From contig CANHTE010000099.1 in NCBI GenBank assembly GCA_947462945.1, forward strand, positions 1 through 6,056: a stretch of 6,056 bases of DNA, read 5' to 3'. Source of the stretch: Acetobacteraceae bacterium (GTDB lineage: Bacteria; Pseudomonadota; Alphaproteobacteria; Acetobacterales; Acetobacteraceae). Position 1 is the first letter of the stretch; the number at the start of each line of letters is the position of its first letter. Positions 1-5,877 of the stretch are shown here, piece by piece. The notes beneath the pieces are model-generated. The model did no database searches, was not told where the DNA came from, and saw only the letters and a program-made list of their open reading frames with translations. A program made the position numbers and the translations under genes.

Positions 1-480
1 CCAGCGCAGGCGCCAGGGGCGGGGCAGGATGCGCAGGCTGGCCAGCACCGTCTCACCCAGGAAGGTCATGCGCTCCGCCAGGGCGCGCAGCTTGTCCAGC
101 GTCGTCGCGCCGATGGCGGTCAGGGGGCGGAAGGGGCGCGGCTTGGGCGGCGACAGGGCGGCGGGGATGGCCTTGCGAAAGCGCTCCAGCGCGCCGCGCG
201 GCGCGGCCTCGCTTGGTTCGCGCCATTCCGCATCTTGGGCTCCCTGCCGCGAGAGGGATACGAGCAGCGCGGCGCCGCCGGAATCCAGGCTGGTGACCTG
301 GCCCGCATCAATGGTGAGCGGTTGCCCACCCTTGGCAGCCTTGTGCGCTTCCTCCCAGCGCGCGGCGGCGGCGGCGGTGTCCAGCGCGCCGCTGAAATGC
401 AGGACAAGCCGGCCGGCCTGGGTCTCGGCCTGGAAGGGGGTGGTTGGCATCTGTGCGGGACCATGCACAGCGGGCGTCAT
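1..480 (-). CDS. mlaE: MlaE-type ABC lipid transporter permease with N-terminal STAS-like domain (3' end outside window)
   Basis: Partial gene: 160 codons are open from the ATG at 480 to the left edge, and the C-terminal membrane domain lies outside. Residues about 22-95 resemble a STAS domain (hydrophobic LVLHFSGALD strand, then LTID and the VTSLDSGGAALL segment typical of MlaB-like proteins). A Pro/Arg-rich linker follows at about 104-119. Residues about 140-160 carry the hallmark entry to the MlaE permease domain (FLGETVLASLR then RPWRLRW). In E. coli the STAS subunit MlaB and the permease MlaE are separate proteins of an inner-membrane complex that moves phospholipids to or from the outer membrane; single-chain fusions are common in alphaproteobacteria. 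The start lies 25 bases after the methyltransferase stop. The Shine-Dalgarno match is weak (GGCGGGAA, distant), and an in-frame ATG at 450 is a possible shorter start. The ATPase (mlaF) and MCE protein (mlaD) would be expected further left. The family call is firm; the exact substrate is not shown. Confidence 0.87.
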   Translation of the reverse strand, partial: MTPAVHGPAQMPTTPFQAETQAGRLVLHFSGALDTAAAAARWEEAHKAAKGGQPLTIDAGQVTSLDSGGAALLVSLSRQGAQDAEWREPSEAAPRGALERFRKAIPAALSPPKPRPFRPLTAIGATTLDKLRALAERMTFLGETVLASLRILPRPWRLRW

Positions 481-505
481 CTGGTTCAAGCGAATTTCCC
501 GCCTG

Positions 506-1291
506 TCACCCCATTCCCGGTTGCAGGGCATGCAGGAGAACGGCGGTCGCGGCGGCCACGTTCAAGCTCTCGACCAGGCCTGAGCCAGGCAAGGTCACGC
601 GCTCGGCGCAGCAGGCCAGGATATCGGGCGTCAGTCCCGTCTCCTCGGCGCCCATGACCAGCGCGATGGGCTTGTTCCGTGCAATGCGGCCAGGTGGCAG
701 CCCCCCCTGGGCCACGGCGCCCACAATATGCCATTGGCCGGAAAAGCGGCGCAGCGTGCTGCCCAGATCCTCGGCCCGATACACCGCCAGATGCTCCAGC
801 CCGCCCTCGGAGGTCCGAAAGGCCGCGTCCGAGAGATCGGCCTGGCGGGAATCACCCGAGAGCAGCAGCGCCTTGGCCCCGAAAAACGCGGCCCCGCGGG
901 CAATGGCGCCCAGATTATGCGGATTGCCGATGCCATCCAGCACCAGCAGCACCGGCGCTGCAAACAGCACGGGCGGCGGCGGCGTCGGGATCGGCAGCGC
1001 CCGGCGTGGATCGGCGATGGCGACGATGCCGCCATGATGCTCGGTCCCGGCGATGCGGGCCAGTTCATCCTCCAGCACTTCCCGGTAGGCCTTCTGGTGC
1101 CGCGCCAGATAGCGGCAAAGCGGGCCGGCCACGGGGCGGCGCTCGGCCAGATAATGCAGGCGCTGGACCGCCTCGGGCCGGCGCAGGAACAAGGCGCGCA
1201 CGGCATTCACCCCGCAGATACGCTGCGGATCGGGCCGGCGCGGCGGCGGCGGGAAGCTGGAAGGGCCATACCCCCCGCGAAACTCAGACAT
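506..1291 (-). CDS. TrmH/SpoU-family RNA 2'-O-methyltransferase, YfiF-like
   Basis: 261 residues, complete. The protein begins with a Pro/Arg-rich tail (about 1-22). A substrate-binding N-domain follows at about 23-95, with the ICGVNAVRALF and GTEHHGGIV segments known from YfiF/RlmB-type enzymes. The SpoU catalytic domain with its trefoil knot comes last. All three SpoU motifs are visible: motif 1 LDGIGNPHNLGAIAR (about 118-132, with Asn and Arg), motif 2 LVMGAEETGL (211-220), and motif 3 LPGSGLVESLNVAAA (234-248), which forms the S-adenosylmethionine-binding knot. These enzymes methylate a ribose 2'-OH in rRNA or tRNA; the target nucleotide cannot be read from sequence. Similarity of the N-domain to E. 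coli YfiF is recognised from memory, so RlmB remains an alternative name. The ATG overlaps the end of the Ldh2 gene by 8 bases (ATGTCTGA), which suggests translational coupling. Confidence 0.93.
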   Translation of the reverse strand: MSEFRGGYGPSSFPPPPRRPDPQRICGVNAVRALFLRRPEAVQRLHYLAERRPVAGPLCRYLARHQKAYREVLEDELARIAGTEHHGGIVAIADPRRALPIPTPPPPVLFAAPVLLVLDGIGNPHNLGAIARGAAFFGAKALLLSGDSRQADLSDAAFRTSEGGLEHLAVYRAEDLGSTLRRFSGQWHIVGAVAQGGLPPGRIARNKPIALVMGAEETGLTPDILACCAERVTLPGSGLVESLNVAAATAVLLHALQPGMG

Positions 1292-2291
1292 GGGCCAGGG
1301 CCCGAAGCTGCGTCAGCAGGGGGGCAGGCACGGCGATCCCCTCGGCCTCGGCCCGCGCGCTCAGGCCGTCGCGCCGGGCGCCGGGCAGGCGCACGCCCTC
1401 ATCGCCCAGCATGGCGGCCACCAGCGCCTCCATCCGGTCGAGGAAGGCATCGTTGCCGGCCAGCGCGTCGGGGTCCACCGCCAGGATGGCATGGCCCAGG
1501 CGGGGCGGGTTAGCGGAAGGGGCAAAGAAGCTGTCGGCCTCAAAGCCGAAGGCGGCACCGCCCAGGGCCACGCAAAGCACCTCCACCACCAAAGCGAGCG
1601 CCGCACCCTTGGTCCCGCCCATGGCGAGCATGGCGCCATCCAGCGCGGCCTTCGCATCGGTGGTGGGCTGGCCGGCCGCATCCAGCGCCCAACCCTCCGG
1701 GATGGGGCGGCCTTCCTTGGCGGCCAGCATGATCTTGCCGCGTGCGACTTCGGACAGCGCCAAATCCACCACCATCGGCGGCGCGTTCCGGCGCGGGAAA
1801 GCGGCAGCGACCGGGTTGGTGCCCAGCAGCGGGCGCCGGCCACCCGGCACCGGCATGGCCTGGGGCGAATTGGTGAAGGCCAGCGCCACCAGCCCCCGCT
1901 GGGCCAGGCGCCGCACCGGCAGCGCCATGGCGCCTGCATGATGGCTGTTGGTGATGGCGATGAAGGCAACGCCATGCTCGGCCGCGCGCCGCGCTGCCTC
2001 AGCCTCGGCCAAATGCAGCGCGGGATAGGCCAGCCCATGGCCGGCATCCACCAGCGCCGCCCCGCCCCGTTGGTGTGTCACGCGCGGGATGGCCGTGCCA
2101 TCCGCCCGGCCTTCGCGCAGAAATCCCGCATACATGGACACGCGGGACAGGCCGTGGCCGCCCTGGCCCTCGGCTTCGGCTGCCACCAGGGCTTCGGCCG
2201 TCAGCGCGGCCATGGCGGGATTGGCCCCGGCGGCGGCCAGCGCGGATGTGACGAGGGAACGGGCTTCGGCGAGTGGGAGCAAAGCGGTCAT
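1284..2291 (-). CDS. Malate/L-lactate dehydrogenase family (Ldh2) NAD(P)-dependent oxidoreductase
   Basis: 335 residues, the usual size for the Ldh_2 family, whose fold is unrelated to classical LDH/MDH. Conserved pieces in order: GGHGLSRV (44-51) with the family His at 46; NSHHAGA (115-121), equivalent to the usual SNHFGA loop; NSPQAMPVPGGRRPLLGTNP (141-160); VVDLALSEVARGKI (174-187); GRPIPEGWALD; and GGTKGAALALVVEVL (225-239), the family's G-x-KG segment. Members reduce or oxidise 2-keto/2-hydroxy acids and relatives: malate, sulfolactate, ureidoglycolate, 2,3-diketogulonate, and cyclic imino acids such as piperideine-2-carboxylate. The sequence does not say which. The ATG lies 19 bases after the P450 stop with no clear Shine-Dalgarno, so translation may depend on re-initiation. 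The next gene overlaps its 3' end. Likely a cytoplasmic homodimer. The family is sure; the substrate is unknown. Confidence 0.93.
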   Translation of the reverse strand: MTALLPLAEARSLVTSALAAAGANPAMAALTAEALVAAEAEGQGGHGLSRVSMYAGFLREGRADGTAIPRVTHQRGGAALVDAGHGLAYPALHLAEAEAARRAAEHGVAFIAITNSHHAGAMALPVRRLAQRGLVALAFTNSPQAMPVPGGRRPLLGTNPVAAAFPRRNAPPMVVDLALSEVARGKIMLAAKEGRPIPEGWALDAAGQPTTDAKAALDGAMLAMGGTKGAALALVVEVLCVALGGAAFGFEADSFFAPSANPPRLGHAILAVDPDALAGNDAFLDRMEALVAAMLGDEGVRLPGARRDGLSARAEAEGIAVPAPLLTQLRALAHV

Positions 2292-2310
2292 TCGCAGGTT
2301 GAAGCCCGGA

Positions 2311-3624
2311 TCAGCCCCCGGGGCAACGGCGCCTGAGCCGCATGGGCAGCCTTGCGGCCAGGCTGAGGGTCAGCCCGGCGCTGGGTGACGCGCCATGGCC
2401 CGGCAGGCTTTCCAGGCGAAAGCGCTGTGCCAGACTGGCCAGGGCCGCTTGCGCGGCGTGCAGGGCGAAGGCCTCACCCAGGCAATGGCGCGGCCCCAGG
2501 CCGAAGGGCAGATAGGTGAAGGGCTCGGGCAGCGGCGCGCCGGGCAGGAAGCGGGTGGGGCGAAATTCATCCGGCGCCTCCCAATGCGCCGCATGGCGAT
2601 GCATGAGCCAGGGCGCGATGAAGGCCAGGCTGCCCTGCGGCACGGCCTGGCCGGCCACCTCGGTCCGGCGGGCGGCCACCCGGCCCATCAGCGGCACGGG
2701 CGGATAAAGCCGCAATGCCTCCTTCAGTACGGCACGGGTCATGGGTTGATCCTCATCGCCGGAAGCCAATTCGGCATGGAGGGCTGCCTCCACCTCTGGC
2801 GCCTGCGCCAAGAGATACCAGGCAGCGGCGAGCAGGCCGGACAGCGCGTCATGCCCCATGGCAAACAGCGAGATCACCTCCTGCCGCAGGGCCTCGGGCG
2901 GGAGGCCGGGCAGGGCCGCGACCAGCCCGCCGCCTGTTTTGCGGGCCTGGTTGATCATGGGCTCCACCGCCGCATGGATGCGCTTCGCCTCGCCCATCAG
3001 CCGCAGCCGCACCAGGGGCTCAGGCAGGGCCATGAGCGTGACCAGGCCAGGCCCGCTGATCCTGGCGCGATAGGCGCGGGCCAGGCGGGCGATCTCCGCC
3101 GCGGCCGCGGCGTCAACACCCGCACCGAAGATCAGCCGCAGCAGGATATGGGCCGAAGCCTGCTGCATGGCACCCATCAGCTCGATCGGGGCGCCATCCG
3201 GGCGTGCTGCCCAATCGGCGACCCATGCCGTGATGACCTCATCCAGGCCGTGCTTGGCGCTTGCCATGGCCCCTTCCGTCAGAGGACGGCGGGCTTGCCA
3301 GCCGGCGCCCTCGGCGATGAAGAGGCCCTTGCCCATCAGGGGTGCCAGAAGCTTGGAAAGCTGGGCGGGCTTGGTGGCAAAAACATCGGCCTGGCTGACC
3401 AGGACGGCCTCGATGGCGGCGGGGCTGCTGAAGATGATCAGCCTTTGGCCCAGCACGTCCAGCGCGGTGCCTGGGCCGCGGAACATCTCCTCGCTCCAGA
3501 CGTCCAGCAGGCTGCGGCTGGCCTTGGCGAGAAGCTGCGCGGTCGGGATTTCGCCCTTGTGGCGCGGCGGGAAGGCGGGGGTGTGGCCGCTCACGCCTTG
3601 CGTGCGCTCAGTCCTTGTGGACAC
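2311..3624 (-). CDS. Cytochrome P450 with atypical I-helix
   Basis: 437 residues from a GTG start, a normal bacterial P450 length. There is no signal peptide or membrane anchor, so it should be soluble. Visible landmarks: C-helix GWQARRPL (W109, R113); I-helix AMGHDALSG (255-263); K-helix KEALR (E302, R305); the PxRF-type region FRPTRF (354-359); and the heme loop FGLGPRHCLG (374-383) with Cys381 as axial thiolate. It should therefore bind heme and, with external ferredoxin or flavodoxin partners, carry out monooxygenation. No redox partner is encoded in the window. The canonical (A/G)Gx(D/E)T motif lacks its threonine: Asp259 is followed by Ala260-Leu261. The start is uncertain. The GTG at 3624 overlaps the dehydrogenase gene by 17 bases; an in-frame GTG at 3594 would give 427 residues and sit 13 bases after that gene's stop. 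Neither has a good Shine-Dalgarno. Substrate unknown; fatty acid, terpenoid or aromatic compounds are all possible. Confidence 0.94.
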   Translation of the reverse strand: MSTRTERTQGVSGHTPAFPPRHKGEIPTAQLLAKASRSLLDVWSEEMFRGPGTALDVLGQRLIIFSSPAAIEAVLVSQADVFATKPAQLSKLLAPLMGKGLFIAEGAGWQARRPLTEGAMASAKHGLDEVITAWVADWAARPDGAPIELMGAMQQASAHILLRLIFGAGVDAAAAAEIARLARAYRARISGPGLVTLMALPEPLVRLRLMGEAKRIHAAVEPMINQARKTGGGLVAALPGLPPEALRQEVISLFAMGHDALSGLLAAAWYLLAQAPEVEAALHAELASGDEDQPMTRAVLKEALRLYPPVPLMGRVAARRTEVAGQAVPQGSLAFIAPWLMHRHAAHWEAPDEFRPTRFLPGAPLPEPFTYLPFGLGPRHCLGEAFALHAAQAALASLAQRFRLESLPGHGASPSAGLTLSLAARLPMRLRRRCPGG

Positions 3625-4357
3625 GCAGCGGCCCGAAGGCCTGGCCCACCGGCATCATCTGCAGCGTGTTGATGTTCACGCGGGCGGGCAGATTGGCGCA
3701 CCAATGCACCGCCTCGCCCACATCCTCGGGCGTCAGTGGCTCGGCCCCGGCATAGATGCCGGCGGCCTTGGCGTCATCGCCATGGAAGCGGACATTGCTG
3801 AATTCCGTGCCGCCCACCAGGCCGGGCTCGATATCCGTCACCCGCACCTTGGTGCCCCAGAGATCGGCCCGCAGGTTCAGGCTGAAATGGCGGACGAAGG
3901 CCTTGCTCGCGCCATAGACATTGCCACCGGGATAGGGGAATTCGCCCGCCGTGGAGCCAATATTGATGATGTGCCCGCGGTTGCGCGCCACCATCCCCGG
4001 CAGGACGGCGCGGGTCACATACATCAAACCCTTGATATTGGTGTCCACCATGGCGTCCCAGTCATCGAGGTCGGCGTCCTGCGCACCGGAAAGGCCGAGC
4101 GCCAGGCCTGCATTGTTCACGCAGACGTCAATCGCCGACCAATCCTCCGGCAGGCCGGCGATGGCGCTGGCCACCGCCGCGCGGTCCCGCACATCCAGCG
4201 TGAGTGGCAGCACGCGTTCCGCGCCGAGTTCCGCGCGCAGCACCTCCAGCCGGTCCGACCTGCGCCCGGCGGCGATGATGCGCGCGCCATCGGCGGCGAA
4301 GCGCTGCGCGATGACGCGGCCAAAGCCGGCGGTGGCACCGGTGACGAGGATGATCAT
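3608..4357 (-). CDS. ydfG: NADP-dependent 3-hydroxy acid dehydrogenase, short-chain dehydrogenase (YdfG type)
   Basis: 249 residues, almost the same length as E. coli YdfG (248), and many blocks match that protein as I recall it. It is a classical SDR: TGATAGFG (6-13) is the cofactor glycine motif; GRR (31-33), at the end of the second strand, favours NADP(H); LDVRDRAA (54-61); NNAGLALGL (81-89); Asn107; catalytic Ser135 in IGSTAG; and Tyr148/Lys152 in YGASK. EPGLVGGTEFSNVRF (177-191) and the C-terminal VNINTLQMMPV are characteristic of YdfG. YdfG oxidises L-allo-threonine, L-serine and 3-hydroxy acids, and reduces malonic semialdehyde to 3-hydroxypropionate (a pyrimidine-degradation by-product). 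No rut gene is visible here. An AGGGA Shine-Dalgarno lies at 4371-4367, 9 bases before the ATG. The 3' end overlaps the P450 start. Family call very firm; the in vivo substrate is inferred. Confidence 0.93.
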   Translation of the reverse strand: MIILVTGATAGFGRVIAQRFAADGARIIAAGRRSDRLEVLRAELGAERVLPLTLDVRDRAAVASAIAGLPEDWSAIDVCVNNAGLALGLSGAQDADLDDWDAMVDTNIKGLMYVTRAVLPGMVARNRGHIINIGSTAGEFPYPGGNVYGASKAFVRHFSLNLRADLWGTKVRVTDIEPGLVGGTEFSNVRFHGDDAKAAGIYAGAEPLTPEDVGEAVHWCANLPARVNINTLQMMPVGQAFGPLRVHKD

Positions 4358-4399
4358 GCGGAAAATTCCCTGGGTTGGAGCAAAGCCGGGAGCGGCAGC

Positions 4400-4588
4400 C
4401 TATTTCAGGCTGAGCATCAGCAGGGCGAACAGCACCAGCGCGGCCCCCTGCAGCAGCACGCGATACCGCATGAGCCGCTGCGAGGAGGCGCCGGAGGCAC
4501 CGCGCGCCATGCCGATCAGCCCGGCAAAGAGGACGCCAAGCGTGCCCAGCATGGCAAGGGCGACAAGGATGGTGAGGAGGGTCTGCAT
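4400..4588 (-). CDS. Small twin-transmembrane HIG1-domain-like protein
   Basis: 62 residues, starting MQTLLTILVAL. Two hydrophobic segments (about 4-26 and 44-61) flank a short polar loop (about 27-43) containing QRLMRYRVLLQG, which resembles the conserved basic/Gln stretch of the HIG1 (hypoxia-induced gene 1) family. Short alphaproteobacterial proteins of this type are annotated as 'twin transmembrane' or HIG1-domain proteins; mitochondrial relatives (Rcf1/HIGD1A) associate with cytochrome c oxidase and respiratory supercomplexes. Here the role is unknown. The reading frame stays open upstream to 4663, but that extension is Arg/Gly/Trp-rich and runs into the transporter gene. The ATG at 4588, 7 bases after the transporter stop, is the natural start. 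It is the second gene of the operon. Confidence 0.83.
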   Translation of the reverse strand: MQTLLTILVALAMLGTLGVLFAGLIGMARGASGASSQRLMRYRVLLQGAALVLFALLMLSLK

Positions 4589-4595
4589 CAGCCCA

Positions 4596-5813
4596 TCATG
4601 GGCCCGGCCGCGCGAAGCGCAACCGGGCCAGGGCCGCCGCCCCCGCCAGCCCGGCCAAACCACACAGCGCGAACCCCAGCGAAAACCCGCCAGTGCTGAG
4701 GACCAGCGCGGAAAACAGCGTGGGCGCCACGATCATCACGGCGGCGAAAACAAAGCCCAGCGCGGCCGTGGCCGCCCCCACCCGGCTGGCAGGGGCCACG
4801 CGCGCCACCTCACTGAGCATCACGCCATTCCACCCCACGGCCGAGGCGCCCATCGCCACCGCCACCACGGCGATGATCAGCCCGGGCCAGCCCGGCCCGG
4901 CCAGCGCCAGCAACCCGCAGGCTCCGCCAATGGCGAGGCCAAGCGCCAGCAGCACGGGAAGCGCGCCGATGCGATCCGCGATCAGCGCCCAGGCGATGCG
5001 CCCGGCCACGCCGCTGCCCTGGGCGAGGGCCAGCATCAAACCCGCCTGTTCCAGACCGGTGCCCATCACCTGCACCTGCCAGACCACAAAGAAGGAGCCA
5101 AAGCAGAATTGCGCGATGCCAAAGCTGGAGGCCGCGAAGGTCAGCGTCCGGATGCGCGCATCATCCCGCAGGATGGAGAGGCTGGATTTCGCATCCTGCC
5201 AGGGGCGCAGCGGCGCGGCGCCAGGGGCCGCGCGGTCCGTATCCAAGGCCGCGCGCAAGGGTTGCAGGGACAGCGCCAGCAGCAACGAAAAGGCCGCGAC
5301 CGCCAGCACCCCGGCGCGCCAGCCATATTGCGTGGCCAGGATGGGGGCCAGCGCCGCCACCAGCATGGCACCGGCCGGCACGCCGCATTGCTTGAGCCCG
5401 AAGACCAGGCTGCGGATGCGCGCCGGCGTGCGCGGCGCCAGCAAATGGCTGCCCGCCGGCGTGATCGGCCCATGGCCGAAGCCGGCCACCAGGGCTGAGA
5501 GCAGCAATGCCAGGGGGTGCCCGATGGCGGCCAGCGCGATGCCCAGGGCCACCACCACCAGCGCCCCCTGGCAGACGCGCACCCCGCCATGCCGCGCCAG
5601 CAGCCCCTGGGTCACAGGCCCTGAAAACAGCGCCCCCGCATAGACCAGCGCGGTATGGATGCCGGCAAGGCTGGCGGAGAGTCCGGTTTCGGCGGCAATC
5701 GCCGGAGCCAGCACGGGCACGGTCAGGAAAGCCCCCATCCCCGCCATATGGGTGCCCAGAAGCGCCAGCATGATCAGCCAGATGGAGGGGGAAGAGCGCA
5801 TTGAGCCCGGCAT
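4596..5813 (-). CDS. Major facilitator superfamily (MFS) transporter
   Basis: 405 residues from the ATG at 5813, with about twelve hydrophobic helices. The first half (about 11-185) and second half (about 225-397) are separated by a polar loop at about 186-222, the 6+6 layout of MFS. The helix 2-3 loop GPVTQGLLARHGGVR (65-79) is a degenerate motif A (GxLaDrxGrr), and ARIRSLVFGLKQCGVPAGA (131-149) is a conserved helix 4-5 segment seen in MFS permeases of small organic solutes or anions. It sits in the inner membrane; substrate and direction cannot be read. The reading frame continues upstream to 6017, but that extension is Arg/Ala-rich, lacks membrane character at the right place and would overlap the divergent gene, so it is not used. 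The ATG at 5801 (MRSSPSIW) is an equally plausible start; neither has a strong Shine-Dalgarno. As first gene of the minus-strand run it probably lies just downstream of the operon promoter. Confidence 0.92.
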   Translation of the reverse strand: MPGSMRSSPSIWLIMLALLGTHMAGMGAFLTVPVLAPAIAAETGLSASLAGIHTALVYAGALFSGPVTQGLLARHGGVRVCQGALVVVALGIALAAIGHPLALLLSALVAGFGHGPITPAGSHLLAPRTPARIRSLVFGLKQCGVPAGAMLVAALAPILATQYGWRAGVLAVAAFSLLLALSLQPLRAALDTDRAAPGAAPLRPWQDAKSSLSILRDDARIRTLTFAASSFGIAQFCFGSFFVVWQVQVMGTGLEQAGLMLALAQGSGVAGRIAWALIADRIGALPVLLALGLAIGGACGLLALAGPGWPGLIIAVVAVAMGASAVGWNGVMLSEVARVAPASRVGAATAALGFVFAAVMIVAPTLFSALVLSTGGFSLGFALCGLAGLAGAAALARLRFARPGP

Positions 5814-5825
5814 CGTGCATGCGGC

Positions 5826-5841
5826 GTTGCGACGAGGCAAC
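5826..5841. promoter_or_regulatory. Short dyad GTTGC-N6-GCAAC, candidate operator
   Basis: A perfect 5-base inverted repeat (GTTGC at 5826-5830 and GCAAC at 5837-5841) separated by GACGAG lies in the middle of the divergent spacer and abuts the TTGACC hexamer. The half-site spacing of about one helical turn suits a dimeric helix-turn-helix regulator. The arms are short, and chance occurrence in GC-rich DNA is quite possible. No regulator gene is visible in the window. Confidence 0.25.
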
Positions 5842-5863
5842 TTGACCCGGGGGGCAGGGGCGC

Positions 5864-5869
5864 GGAAAG
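5864..5869 (+). promoter_or_regulatory. Ribosome binding site supporting the ATG at 5878
   Basis: GGAAAG lies 8 bases before the ATG at 5878, a normal spacing. It favours this start over the in-frame ATG at 5884, although both would give a workable signal peptide. Confidence 0.45.
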
Positions 5870-5877
5870 CATGGGGC

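Larger units (their letters stand above)
5814..5877. promoter_or_regulatory. Divergent intergenic region, probable promoters for both directions
   Basis: These 64 bases separate the start of the minus-strand operon from the start of the plus-strand exported-protein gene, so initiation signals for both presumably lie here or inside the flanking gene ends. On the plus strand TTGACC (5842-5847) resembles a -35 box, but at 17 bases' spacing the hexamer is GAAAGC, a poor -10, and it lies close to the start codon. No convincing pair was found on the minus strand. The assignment rests on gene geometry, not on a clear consensus. Confidence 0.45.

Noticed and set aside
679..2336. Long plus-strand open frames (e.g. 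679-1941 and 1290-2336) opposite the methyltransferase and Ldh2 genes
   Set aside because: Their translations are Arg/Pro/Ala/Gly- or His/Gln-rich with no recognisable domain. They are antisense shadows of genes with clear family motifs, as expected where GC-rich third positions suppress stop codons.
4360..4369. GGAA-AA-TTCC mini-palindrome before the SDR gene as a terminator or operator
   Set aside because: The stem is only 4 bases, there is no following T-run, and it lies between the Shine-Dalgarno and the start codon. It is most likely chance.
4589..4663. 25-residue N-terminal extension of the HIG1-like protein
   Set aside because: It overlaps the end of the transporter gene and has unrelated Trp/Arg/Gly-rich composition. 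The ATG at 4588 gives the normal size of the family.
2395..5498. Long plus-strand frames (2395-3672, 3167-4699, 3951-5498) spanning several minus-strand genes
   Set aside because: They run across the boundaries of the P450, SDR, HIG1-like and MFS genes and show no domain or plausible fold composition, so they are composition artefacts.
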